A stretch of DNA of 64,000 nucleotides from Propionibacteriales bacterium (GTDB lineage: Bacteria > Actinomycetota > Actinomycetes > Propionibacteriales > Nocardioidaceae): contig WHTJ01000011.1 of NCBI GenBank assembly GCA_009377795.1, positions 1-64,000 on the forward strand. Reading direction: 5' to 3'. The notes beneath the pieces were generated by a model. It was given only the letters and a program-made list of their open reading frames with translations. It made no database searches and was not told the DNA's origin. Positions 1 to 7,571 of this stretch are shown piece by piece (position 1 is the first letter of the stretch; each line of letters starts with the position of its first letter). A program made the position numbers and the translations under genes.

Positions 1-122
1 CCGAGTTTCGCGTCCGGGCGCGTCCCAGTCGCCTCACCGACCGCCAGTTGCGTCAGCGACCGTCAAGCACCAAACAAACCGCACTGGACGCTTACTGACC
101 CGCGCTCCTAGGCCCACCCGCC

Positions 123-153
123 TCGCGCCGAGAGCGACCGCCTCTCGGCGCGA
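123..153. repeat. Perfect 12-bp inverted repeat, terminator-like
   Basis: The arms at 123-134 and 142-153 are exact reverse complements. The same TCGCGCCGAGAG word recurs as a direct pair at 606-617 and 629-640, on the other side of the adjacent gene. It lies downstream of the minus-strand gene ending at 210, so a transcription-end role is possible. No T-run follows. Confidence 0.55.
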
Positions 154-165
154 AGAAGACGACCT

Positions 166-185
166 GATGTGCAATCTCGGCGCGA
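166..185 (+). repeat. Dispersed 20-bp motif, copy 1
   Basis: GATGTGCAATCTCGGCGCGA. It is identical to 55466-55485. Near-identical inverted copies are at 15123-15142 and 55425-55444, and a 14-bp core is at 39484-39497. All copies are intergenic and close to gene 3' ends. Confidence 0.7.
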
Positions 186-209
186 CTGGCGGGTCCGGGA
201 TCCGGGATC

Positions 210-580
210 TCAGGTGCCGTTCCGGGCGTCGAGCTGGGTGCTCAGCGCGCGGGGCGCGACCACCCGGTAGGCGTCCTCGACGATCTCGGCCAGCGCCTCC
301 CAGTCCACCGGAACGTCGAGATACACCCCGATCCAGCCCCGCCCTCCGACGTACGGGGCCGGAAGTATCGCTCCGGGTCGGCGGCCACGAGGGCCTCCTG
401 TTCGCCCGGCGGCGCCGCGCACCAGCACGCCGGGCGGTCGTCGTGGTGATGGTCGGCGTACATCACGAACGCCTTCCGGCCCCGCACGAACCACGTCGGT
501 TCACCATGGCTCAACCGCTCGGTGACCTCGGGGAGCGCCGTGCACAGCTCCCGCAGCCGCTCCAGCGGATCACCGGTCAC
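210..580 (-). pseudogene. MmcQ/YjbR-family protein, broken by a 1-nt frameshift
   Basis: Two overlapping minus-strand frames together make one MmcQ/YjbR-like protein. The first (from 580) carries the N-terminal half through GEPTWFVRGRKAFVMY and ADPERYFRP. The second (to 210) continues with PYVGGRGWIGVYLDVPVDW and AEIVEDAYRVVAP, the typical C-terminus of this family. The switch falls in a G run at 355-358 (C run on the coding strand); one extra C would restore a single frame of about 123 codons. Family members are small CyaY-like-fold proteins of uncertain function. The lesion may be real or a homopolymer sequencing error. It lies downstream of the M14 peptidase gene, 69 bp away, on the same strand. 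Confidence 0.7.
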
Positions 581-605
581 CGAGGCCCCACCCGCCCCGT
601 CCCCC

Positions 606-640
606 TCGCGCCGAGAGGGACCGCCCCTTCGCGCCGAGAG
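606..640. repeat. Direct repeat pair TCGCGCCGAGAG
   Basis: Two exact 12-bp copies at 606-617 and 629-640 lie in the 69-bp gap between the M14 peptidase 3' end and the MmcQ pseudogene start. The word is the same as the hairpin arms at 123-153, so the broken gene is flanked by copies of it. Confidence 0.6.
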
Positions 641-649
641 CGGTCGGCA

Positions 650-3600
650 TCACCCGAGCAGATGGTCCATCGCGCGGGCCACGAACTGGTTCCGGGAATC
701 CGCGGTGCCCATGGACTGCAGGCCCTCGATCCCGAACCCGGTGTAAAGCGTGCTGTCGGTCGTGACCACGGCGCCCTCTTCGATGGCCGACATGGTGCGC
801 TGCCAGCCGTTGGCGTTCGGCGGAGAGCCCTCGGCCGGCCCGGTGAGCTGCCAGCCACCGAGATCCTGCTCGAAGGACGTCTCCGAGACCGCGGCGCCGT
901 CGACCGAGATCGTCGCGTCGTCGAGGAAGACGCCGATCCCTTGGACCGCCCAGTCGCTGGCGTACGTGATCGACACCTCCACCTGCTGGCCGGCGAACTG
1001 CGACAGGTCGACGCTCCACTCCTGCCAGCCGTTGCTGTTGCCGGAGAACGCGTGCCACTCGCCGGTGCTCCCGGTCGGCGCGCAGTCGGCGTCCACGTAG
1101 TGCAGCAGGTGCGGGTGGATCTGTTCGGCCCAGCCGGCCGCGCAGCTGCTGCCGGTGTCCTGCGAGGTGTGGCCGTTGGCGTCCGGCAACGTGGTCCAGT
1201 CGTCCTGCCCGACTGTGCGCGCCTCGACGAACATGAAGTCCCAGTCCGCCTCGGTCGCGGCCGACACCTGGAACGTCAGCTCGCCGCTGGACGCGCCGAT
1301 CAGGTCAGCCTGGTGGGTCAGGCGCTTGTAGCTCTGGTCGGCCTGCTGGCTGAAGACGTACCACTCCCCGGTGAACGGGTCGTACGGGTTCCCGCCGCCC
1401 CGTTCCCAGATCACCGGCGCCGAGGAGGCGAACTGCGGGAACTCCTCGGGCGGCAGGAACGACGACGTCGTGACGAAGGCCGCGGAGTGGTCCTGGTTGT
1501 CGGCCGAGTCGCCGCCGTTGAGCATGCCCGTCCAGCCGTCGAACCCGGTGTCCGGGTTGCCCAGCAGCGGGAACGGGTTGCCGTCCGCGTCGTGCCCGCC
1601 GCCGTCGACGTACTGGTACGCCCCGAGCCAGTACTGCGCGAAGTCGTTGAGCAGTGCGAGGCAGGGGTACGCCCCGGCCTGCGTACACCCTCCCTGCGCG
1701 TCCTCGAAGGGGTTGTAGAAGTAGGCGCCGTCGGCACCCTGGGCAAAGAGCGCGAACTTTCCGGAGAGGAGTAATTTCCCGCCCTCGTTGAGATAATCGC
1801 GTACGGCGAGCTCGAGATCCAGCGCGTACTTCGCCGCCGTACCGGCGGGCTGGCCCTCATGGCGCGGGAGGATGTCGTCGCCGGTCTCCCACACCACCGC
1901 GTCGTAGTGCGACAGGACGCCGAGCGGGTGCGGGGCCGACCGGCCGTTCGCGTCCACGTCGTAGACGTCGGTGCTGTGGCCGGTGGCCACCAGCGCCGCC
2001 TCGTACTCGTCGACGTAGTTCGGCCCGCCGGCCTGGGCGGGCGTGGCGCCGGTGTAGTCCTCGGCGGCCAGGATCAGGACGTCGCCATCGGTCTGCTCGG
2101 CACTCGCCACCTCGTAGTCGAATCGCTCGCTGGCGAGCCGGCCGACTCCCGACTTTCGGCCGGTGAACCACACCTCCACGGTGTCGCCGGGCTGTGCTCC
2201 CGTCACGGTGCCGCGGTAGTCGGCGTAGTACAGGTTCTGCTGGCCGCCGTACCGGTCGCCGCCCCGCCACTCGGTCACCCCGGTGCGTTGCGCCGGTCCG
2301 TTGTCGATCCGGTAGCGCATCTGCAGGTTCTTGAGGTCGCGCTTGGCGGTCACCGCCACCTGCTGGCCGCCGTACCGGTCGCCGCCCCGCCACTCGGTCA
2401 CCCCGGTGCGTTGCGCCGGTCCGTTGTCGATCCGGTAGCGCATCTGCAGGTTCTTGAGGTCGCGCTTGGCGGTCACCGCCACCTGCTGGTCGCCGCCGTG
2501 CGAGACGTCGAACTCGTCGACGACCATGTCGGCGGCCTCCAGGTCGACGGCCGACTCCGGGTCGTCCGGGTCGTGCGCGGACCTGGCCAGGGAGAGCGCG
2601 AACGGGATGTTCTTCTCGAACTCCGCCTGCACCAGCTCCTCGTCGTCGGGGAAGACGAAGGTGCTCACGCAGTCCGCCGGCTCCCACTCGTCGTTCGGGT
2701 CCGAGGCGCTGGCGGCCTGGCAGGTCGACATCTCGGGAGTGAAGCCGAGGGTCCCGAGCACCTCGTGAGCGTGGCTGTCGATGTCGCCGTTCGTGGTGTA
2801 CAGCTCGGCGGAGATGTCCGGGTCGTAGCCCGGGATCGCGGAGTTTTCGTCGGTGCCCGCCAGGGCCTCGTAGATCACGTCGTCCGGACTCGGGGTGTTC
2901 ACCTGCCACCCGATGCCGTACAGCAGAAGCTCGGCCGCCGAGTGGTAGTTGATGAAGAACTCGAAGCCCACCCTGTCGATCAGCCTGAGCATCGCCTCGG
3001 TCTCCGGCTCGGAGGCGGGCCCCGTGCCTCGGTAGGTCTCGTCGGCGTCCAGTGGCGAGGAGCCCTCGTTGTCGTAGCCCCACTTGAACGGCGAGTTCCG
3101 GTTCAGGTCGACGCCGTCCCCAATCGTGATCTCGCCGTCACCGTTGTTGTCCCGCGTGTTCTTGCGCCACAGCCGGTTGCCCTCGGTGAACGTGAAGTCA
3201 TACCCGTCCGGGTTCTGCACCGGCACGAACCACAGCTCGGTGGTGTCGACCAGGCTGGTGATCTCCGGGTCCTGGCCGTAGCTGGTCAGGACGTGCTGCA
3301 TCAGCCTCGACACGTTCTCCGGCGTGATCCACTCCCGGGCGTGCTGGGCGGCCGCGTAGAGCACGGACGGCCTTCGGCCGTCCGGTACCCGGGTGGCGTT
3401 CCTGGTCACCTTGAGGGCGAGGATGTCCTCGCCTTCGAGCGACTGGCCGACCGTCACCAACTTGGCGATCGAGCTGTGGCGCTCGGACATCTGGATCAGC
3501 TCGTCCTGCAGCCCGCCCGGACCGCTGTACGGACGCCACACCTCGAAGCCGGCCTCGGCCTGCCGCGCCGCCACCCGCGAGGCCGGCTGGCCGTCGATCC

Positions 3601-3916
3601 GCTTGACCGACAGGTCGACACCCTCCGCCCGGAGGTCGGCCACCTGGGCGGGGCTGGCCACCACCTCGACCCGCGCCCTACCGGACCGGACCGGGCCGAC
3701 CATGGCCTCCCCCCGGTCGAAGCCGGCCTGGTTCAGCTTGTCCAGCTGCTCGGCGTTCAGCCGGCCGACGTACACCTCCGCTCCCTCGCCGGATCGAGCA
3801 CCCGCACCCTCCGCGCGAGACGAGTCGTTCGGTGCCACGCCCATGGCGGGCGATATAACCAGAAGTGCGCATAGAAGGGCGCCGGACGAAGCCAGCGCGA
3901 GAGGCGTGCGTCGCAT
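650..3916 (-). CDS. Secreted zinc carboxypeptidase, M14 family, with C-terminal accessory domains
   Basis: A secreted metallocarboxypeptidase of about 1088 aa. The start at 3916 is chosen because it begins a clear signal peptide (MRRTPLALASSGALLCALLV) and follows a good ribosome site (AAGGGGAG). Zinc ligands are visible as HAREW (H192, E195) and H325 in INYHSAAE. The catalytic Glu is near 395 in TPEMSTC, and DLNRN gives the substrate arginine near 273. The peptidase domain spans about 110-440. Beyond it lies a long region with an exact 41-residue tandem duplication, then a region resembling immune-inhibitor-A/MAM-like beta domains (FEQDLGGWQL near the C-terminus). The peptidase is far larger than a bare M14 domain. 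It probably degrades extracellular peptides. The duplication is discussed separately. Confidence 0.9.
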   Translation of the reverse strand: MRRTPLALASSGALLCALLVISPAMGVAPNDSSRAEGAGARSGEGAEVYVGRLNAEQLDKLNQAGFDRGEAMVGPVRSGRARVEVVASPAQVADLRAEGVDLSVKRIDGQPASRVAARQAEAGFEVWRPYSGPGGLQDELIQMSERHSSIAKLVTVGQSLEGEDILALKVTRNATRVPDGRRPSVLYAAAQHAREWITPENVSRLMQHVLTSYGQDPEITSLVDTTELWFVPVQNPDGYDFTFTEGNRLWRKNTRDNNGDGEITIGDGVDLNRNSPFKWGYDNEGSSPLDADETYRGTGPASEPETEAMLRLIDRVGFEFFINYHSAAELLLYGIGWQVNTPSPDDVIYEALAGTDENSAIPGYDPDISAELYTTNGDIDSHAHEVLGTLGFTPEMSTCQAASASDPNDEWEPADCVSTFVFPDDEELVQAEFEKNIPFALSLARSAHDPDDPESAVDLEAADMVVDEFDVSHGGDQQVAVTAKRDLKNLQMRYRIDNGPAQRTGVTEWRGGDRYGGQQVAVTAKRDLKNLQMRYRIDNGPAQRTGVTEWRGGDRYGGQQNLYYADYRGTVTGAQPGDTVEVWFTGRKSGVGRLASERFDYEVASAEQTDGDVLILAAEDYTGATPAQAGGPNYVDEYEAALVATGHSTDVYDVDANGRSAPHPLGVLSHYDAVVWETGDDILPRHEGQPAGTAAKYALDLELAVRDYLNEGGKLLLSGKFALFAQGADGAYFYNPFEDAQGGCTQAGAYPCLALLNDFAQYWLGAYQYVDGGGHDADGNPFPLLGNPDTGFDGWTGMLNGGDSADNQDHSAAFVTTSSFLPPEEFPQFASSAPVIWERGGGNPYDPFTGEWYVFSQQADQSYKRLTHQADLIGASSGELTFQVSAATEADWDFMFVEARTVGQDDWTTLPDANGHTSQDTGSSCAAGWAEQIHPHLLHYVDADCAPTGSTGEWHAFSGNSNGWQEWSVDLSQFAGQQVEVSITYASDWAVQGIGVFLDDATISVDGAAVSETSFEQDLGGWQLTGPAEGSPPNANGWQRTMSAIEEGAVVTTDSTLYTGFGIEGLQSMGTADSRNQFVARAMDHLLG
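2237..2489 (-). repeat. Exact 123-bp tandem duplication inside the M14 gene
   Basis: Positions 2237-2359 and 2360-2482 are identical, and identity continues for 7 bp into a third unit. The period of 123 bp keeps the frame and duplicates 41 residues, from QQVAVTAKRDLKNLQMRYRI through RGGDRYGG. Absence of any silent difference points to a very recent event or an assembly artefact. Confidence 0.9.
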
Positions 3917-4072
3917 AGTGAAACTCCCCTTCGCCATCCCCGAGGCGTGCGCCACATGCTCGTGAAAGCGGGGCGGCCCGTCAATGGTCCAGGGGCGGTT
4001 AGCGGGTCAACGTCTGACAACGATTCACGGTCAGCCGACGGTCGTCGCGCACCGTCACCGGGTCGGTCGTCC

Positions 4073-5344
4073 CTAGGACGGGGTCTCCAGCCGGGGATCA
4101 CGCCGTACGACGAGGAAGAGCAGCAGAGCCGCCAGGACGGAGACGCCGAGCATCACCGCACCCATCGGCACGGCGCTCTCGGACCCCAGCATCCCGACGG
4201 TCGGAGCCACCACCGATCCCACGCCGAACTGCACCGACCCGAGCATGGCCGACGCCGTGCCTGCGGCCTCACCGTGGCGGGAGAGCGCGAGCGCGGGCGT
4301 ATTGGGCAGCGCGAGCCCGACGAAGGCGATCATCGACGCCAGGGGGATCAGCAATCCGGCGAGGCCGCCGAACCCGGTGACGGTCGTGACCACCAGCACC
4401 GTACCGAGCACGACCTCCATCGACACCGCGAAGGTCAGCACCTGGCTCGGCCGGTAGCGCCGCAGCAGCAGCGGGTTGATCTGGGTGAACCCGATGATCC
4501 CGACCGCGTTGATCCCGAACACGAGACCGTACGTCTGCTCGCTGAGCCCGTAGATGCCCTGCAGCACGAACGACGAACCGGAGATGTAGGCGAACATCGC
4601 CGACATCACGAGCCCGGCGATCAACACCAGGGCGACGAAGGTCCGGTCCCGGAGCAGCGAGGCGTACGTGCGCGCGGTCGCGCGCGGTCGTGCGGAACGT
4701 CGCCGCTCCACGGGCAGGGTCTCCGGAAGGCCGAACCACGCCAGCGCCACGAGCGCCGCCGCCATCAACGCGAGTACGACGAAGATGCCGCGCCACGACG
4801 TCCATTCGAGGACTATCCCGCCCAGCGTCGGCGCCAGGATCGGCGCGGCACCCATGACCAGCATCAGGCGGGACAGCATGCGCGCTGCCGCGATACCGGA
4901 GAACAGGTCGCGCACCACCGCCATCGCGGTCACGACCACGGCCGCGCCCGCGAAGCCCTGGAGTACGCGTACGGCGCTCAGTGAGACGACGTCGGGCGCG
5001 ACCGCACACAGCACCGAGGCTGCGGCATGCAACCCGATCCCGACCAGCAGCGGCCGTCGCCGCCCCAGTGCGTCGGACAGCGGCCCGACCACGAGCTGAC
5101 CCACGCCGAGACCGAGCAGCATGCCGGTCAATGTGGTCTGTACGGCGGCGTCTCCGGCTCCGAGCTCGGCCGCCAGAGAGGGGAACGCGGGCAGGTACAT
5201 GTCGACCGTCAGCGGGCCGAGCGAGATGAGCGCTCCCAGTACGACGACGAACCGCACGTAACGCCGCCGCGACGTCACCATGGACGTCGCGGCGGTCGGA
5301 GCGGCTTCGAGGGTCAGCTCGGGACTCGCAGGCGATCCCTTCAT
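4073..5344 (-). CDS. MFS drug-resistance transporter, Bcr/CflA type
   Basis: A polytopic membrane protein of 423 aa with about 12 hydrophobic segments. The first transmembrane stretch begins with VLGALISLGPLTVDMYLPAFP, the hallmark of the Bcr/CflA drug:H+ antiporter group (TM1 D-x-Y-LPA-F-P motif). The loop motif GPLSDALGRRRPLL after TM2 is the MFS motif A. The start at 5344 is set by an ATGA overlap with the stop of the upstream queA-like gene, implying translational coupling. It is the last gene of an SDR-queA-MFS operon. The substrate cannot be told from sequence; efflux of small hydrophobic drugs or metabolites is the family role. Confidence 0.88.
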   Translation of the reverse strand: MKGSPASPELTLEAAPTAATSMVTSRRRYVRFVVVLGALISLGPLTVDMYLPAFPSLAAELGAGDAAVQTTLTGMLLGLGVGQLVVGPLSDALGRRRPLLVGIGLHAAASVLCAVAPDVVSLSAVRVLQGFAGAAVVVTAMAVVRDLFSGIAAARMLSRLMLVMGAAPILAPTLGGIVLEWTSWRGIFVVLALMAAALVALAWFGLPETLPVERRRSARPRATARTYASLLRDRTFVALVLIAGLVMSAMFAYISGSSFVLQGIYGLSEQTYGLVFGINAVGIIGFTQINPLLLRRYRPSQVLTFAVSMEVVLGTVLVVTTVTGFGGLAGLLIPLASMIAFVGLALPNTPALALSRHGEAAGTASAMLGSVQFGVGSVVAPTVGMLGSESAVPMGAVMLGVSVLAALLLFLVVRRDPRLETPS

Positions 5345-6438
5345 CGTCCGTGTACAAGTCGTTGTCCGCTCCGGACATTCCCGAACAGCAGCATCGAGTC
5401 GCCGAACTCGTGCCACAGATAACCACCGCGTACCGCCTCGTCGTACGCCAGAGACACCAGATCGGTTCCCGCCACCGCCTCCAGGAGCAACAGGTGAGTC
5501 GCCTCCGGAGCATGGAGTCCGGTGATCAGCCCGTCGACCACCCGGGCCGGACGGTCCGGACCGAGCACCAGGTCGGTCCACCCGGCGCGCGGGTAGACCC
5601 GGCCGCGCCGGTCGGCGACCGTCTCCAGTGCCCGCACGACCGTCGTCCCGACCGCGATCAGCCGCCCACCCGCGGCCCGGGTGGTGTTCACCTGCCGCGC
5701 GGTCGGGTGCGGGACCGCGAACCGCTCGGCGGTGGGCGGCTCGTGGGACTCCGGGCTGGACACTCCCGGATGCAGCACGAGCGGCGCGACCGCGACCCCC
5801 GTGGTCATCAGCCGGACCAGCAGCCGCTCGGTGAACGGCCGGCCGGCGCTCGGCATCTCCGCGCCGCCGGGCTGGTCGGCGTACACCGTCTGCAGATCGC
5901 TCAGCGGCCACTCCCGGTCGACGTAGCCGTACCGGATCGGACGCCCGTGCCGGGGGAAGTACCGCAGGGCCGAGGTGGCCGGCGACGGGGTGGCCCGCCA
6001 CAGCCTTCGCGGCTCGGCATCCGGCCCGGGGTACGGCGTGTGGAGCCGCAACCGTACGCCGGCCGGAAGGGTGAACGTCTCCCCCTGCGCCACCTCACCC
6101 AACGGACCCGTACCGTCGGGCCGGCGCGGCTCGACGACCCAGTCACCATCGTCAAGCCATGTGGAGAAGTGCAGCGGAACGGTCTGCCCGCATCGCCGGA
6201 CGGCCTCCACGGCCGCGGGCAGGGTCGCCGACGTGTTCACCACGAGCAGGTCGCCCGGCCGGAGCAGATCGGGCAGGTCGCGGAACAGGTGATGGCCGGC
6301 CCGGCCCTCCCGCGCGACCAGCAAGCGCACGCCGTCGCGTCCGAGCCCGCACCGTTCCGGGGGCGCCGCCGCCTCGCTGCCTGCAGGCAACGTGAAGTCG
6401 ACGCCAGGCGAGTGCGACACGAGCGGCGGCGCGGTCAC
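5341..6438 (-). CDS. queA: S-adenosylmethionine:tRNA ribosyltransferase-isomerase (QueA) family protein
   Basis: 365 aa, GTG start at 6438. The QueA fold is recognisable throughout. Early comes RDGVRLLVA. The segment HPGVSSPE to AVPHPTARQVNTTRAAGGRL matches the H-x-G-x-x-T-F and E-x-x-x-I-N-x-A-K-x-x-GGR stretch of QueA. GTTVVRALE matches the conserved GTT-x-x-R-x-LE. The usual N-D-T-R-V/A-x-P motif reads NTSATLP, so this is the divergent actinobacterial branch. Its role in queuosine formation (adding the epoxycyclopentane unit from SAM to 7-aminomethyl-deazaguanine in tRNA) is less certain. No other queuosine gene is in the window. It overlaps the MFS gene by 4 bp. Confidence 0.75.
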   Translation of the reverse strand: MTAPPLVSHSPGVDFTLPAGSEAAAPPERCGLGRDGVRLLVAREGRAGHHLFRDLPDLLRPGDLLVVNTSATLPAAVEAVRRCGQTVPLHFSTWLDDGDWVVEPRRPDGTGPLGEVAQGETFTLPAGVRLRLHTPYPGPDAEPRRLWRATPSPATSALRYFPRHGRPIRYGYVDREWPLSDLQTVYADQPGGAEMPSAGRPFTERLLVRLMTTGVAVAPLVLHPGVSSPESHEPPTAERFAVPHPTARQVNTTRAAGGRLIAVGTTVVRALETVADRRGRVYPRAGWTDLVLGPDRPARVVDGLITGLHAPEATHLLLLEAVAGTDLVSLAYDEAVRGGYLWHEFGDSMLLFGNVRSGQRLVHGR

Positions 6439-7138
6439 GGGTCACCGCGGGAGTCACGTCGGCGGCACGGTGCCGGCCACTGGGGAGGCCGCCCTGCACC
6501 AGACGCATCAGTGCGGGCACCACCGTCTCGGGCTCCGGGCGGTCGGAGATGTCCTCGTCCGGGAACGCCTCCTGGTGCATCCGGGTACGCATGTCACCCG
6601 GATCGAACGAGTAGACCCTGAGCCGCGGATTCTCGGCACCGAGGATCGCGGTCGCTTGATCGAGCGCGGCCTTCGACGACCCATACCCACCCCAACCCTC
6701 GTACGGCTCCACGGCGGCGTCGGAGGTGATGTTGACGATGCATCCGTCGGCGGCGAGGAGGAGAGGGAGTACGTGCTGGGTGAGCGCGATCGGCGCGACG
6801 ACGTTCACCTCGTAGACGTGCCGCAGGACGTCGATCGGGTAGTCAGAGAGCGGCGGTTGCGGGCTCCGGCCCAGGACGCTGGCGTTGTTCACCAGAAGGT
6901 CGAGGCGGCCGTGGTCTCGGACCGCGCGAGCGAGCTCCGCGCGATGACCGGCGTCCGAGACGTCCCCGGCGATCGCCGTGACGGACCCGGCGCCTCGGGC
7001 CGGCAGCTCGGACTCGGCTCGATGAAGCGCGTCGGCGTTCCTGGCGTCGATCACGAGATCCCAGCCTTCCGCGGTGAGCCGGGACGTGAGGGCACGTCCG
7101 AGTCCTCGGGACGCGCCGGTGATCAGTCCTACTGGCAT
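6152..7138 (-). CDS. Short-chain dehydrogenase/reductase with probable frameshifted end
   Basis: A classical SDR: nucleotide-binding GASRGLGRAL at residues 7-16, NNAS near 88, and the active-site Y-x-x-x-K in YGSSKAALDQ. A good ribosome site (GGAGGAA) precedes the ATG at 7138. The SDR fold ends around residue 225 (LPSGRHRAADV). The remaining ~100 residues are Arg/Ala/Pro-rich and run 287 bp into queA in another frame, so they are probably not genuine. One additional C in the CCC run near 6439-6441 would end the protein with TGA in a GTGA overlap with queA. The natural 3' end is therefore likely near 6435. The substrate is unknown. A MerR-type promoter lies upstream. Confidence 0.7.
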   Translation of the reverse strand: MPVGLITGASRGLGRALTSRLTAEGWDLVIDARNADALHRAESELPARGAGSVTAIAGDVSDAGHRAELARAVRDHGRLDLLVNNASVLGRSPQPPLSDYPIDVLRHVYEVNVVAPIALTQHVLPLLLAADGCIVNITSDAAVEPYEGWGGYGSSKAALDQATAILGAENPRLRVYSFDPGDMRTRMHQEAFPDEDISDRPEPETVVPALMRLVQGGLPSGRHRAADVTPAVTRDRAAARVALAWRRLHVACRQRGGGAPGTVRARTRRRALAGRAGGPGRPSPVPRPARSAPAGRPARGEHVGDPARGRGGRPAMRADRSAALLHMA

Positions 7139-7172
7139 GCTTCCTCCACGTCGTTGTCGCGTGTTGACGTCG

Positions 7173-7203
7173 AGAATGCAACTTAAAGTTACCTTGAGGT
7201 CAA
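7173..7203 (-). promoter_or_regulatory. MerR-family type promoter/operator of the SDR operon
   Basis: Reading leftward, TTGACC (7203-7198) and CATTCT (7178-7173) are separated by 19 bp, the long spacer characteristic of MerR-family promoters. The spacer holds an 18-bp dyad, CCTCAAGGTAACTTTAAG (7199-7182), close to the SoxR-type operator CCTCAAGTTAACTTGAGG (15 of 18 by my comparison). It lies 35-65 bp upstream of the SDR start codon. No merR/soxR gene is in the window. Confidence 0.55.
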
Positions 7204-7262
7204 GGTTCGGCGACGGACGCCGTACTCATCGGCCGATCCCACCGATCTGCGATCGTGGTCGC

Positions 7263-7571
7263 ATGATCGTGGCATTCAGCATCAGTCCAACGGCCGAAGA
7301 CGAGACCGGCGGCGTCGGAGAGGCGGTCGCCGAGGCGGTCCGGGTGGTACGCGAGTCCGGACTGCCGAGCGAGACCAACGCGATGTTCACGAACATCGAG
7401 GGAGAGTGGGACGAGGTGATGGCGACCATCAAACGCGCGGTCGACGTGGTCGCCGACCGCTCCCCCAGGGTCGGCCTCGTGTTGAAGGCGGACATCCGGC
7501 CCGGGCACACCGACCAGCTCAGCGCCAAGGTACGGCGGATCGACGAGCAGCTCGGCGGCGCCTCCTCCTAG
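7263..7571 (+). CDS. Thiamine-binding protein, MTH1187/YkoF-like (DUF77)
   Basis: 102 aa, start ATG at 7263 (MIVAFSISPTAEDE). Length and motifs fit the small MTH1187/DUF77 family: F-S-I-S-P near the start, the central SETNAMFTNIEGEWDEVM, and the RVGLVLKADIRPG strand near the end. Members are soluble proteins reported to bind thiamine-like ligands; the cellular role is not settled. The stop codon overlaps the end of the convergent hydrolase gene by 4 bp. The divergent SDR gene shares the 124-bp upstream region. Confidence 0.8.
   Translation: MIVAFSISPTAEDETGGVGEAVAEAVRVVRESGLPSETNAMFTNIEGEWDEVMATIKRAVDVVADRSPRVGLVLKADIRPGHTDQLSAKVRRIDEQLGGASS

Larger units (their letters stand above)
1..209. 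other. Intergenic left edge with inverted and dispersed repeats
   Basis: No credible gene is visible here. A perfect 12-bp inverted repeat (arms TCGCGCCGAGAG at 123-134 and its complement at 142-153, loop 7) could fold as a hairpin at the 3' side of the minus-strand gene that follows. A 20-bp motif found elsewhere in the window lies at 166-185. Confidence 0.6.

Noticed and set aside
1859-3874. Open frame of 671 codons opposite the M14 peptidase
   Set aside because: Antisense shadow; it even copies the 123-bp duplication as a repeat of its own.
6152-6434. C-terminal extension of the SDR as an extra domain
   Set aside because: Arg/Pro/Ala-rich and exactly overlapping queA in another frame; better explained by a missing base.
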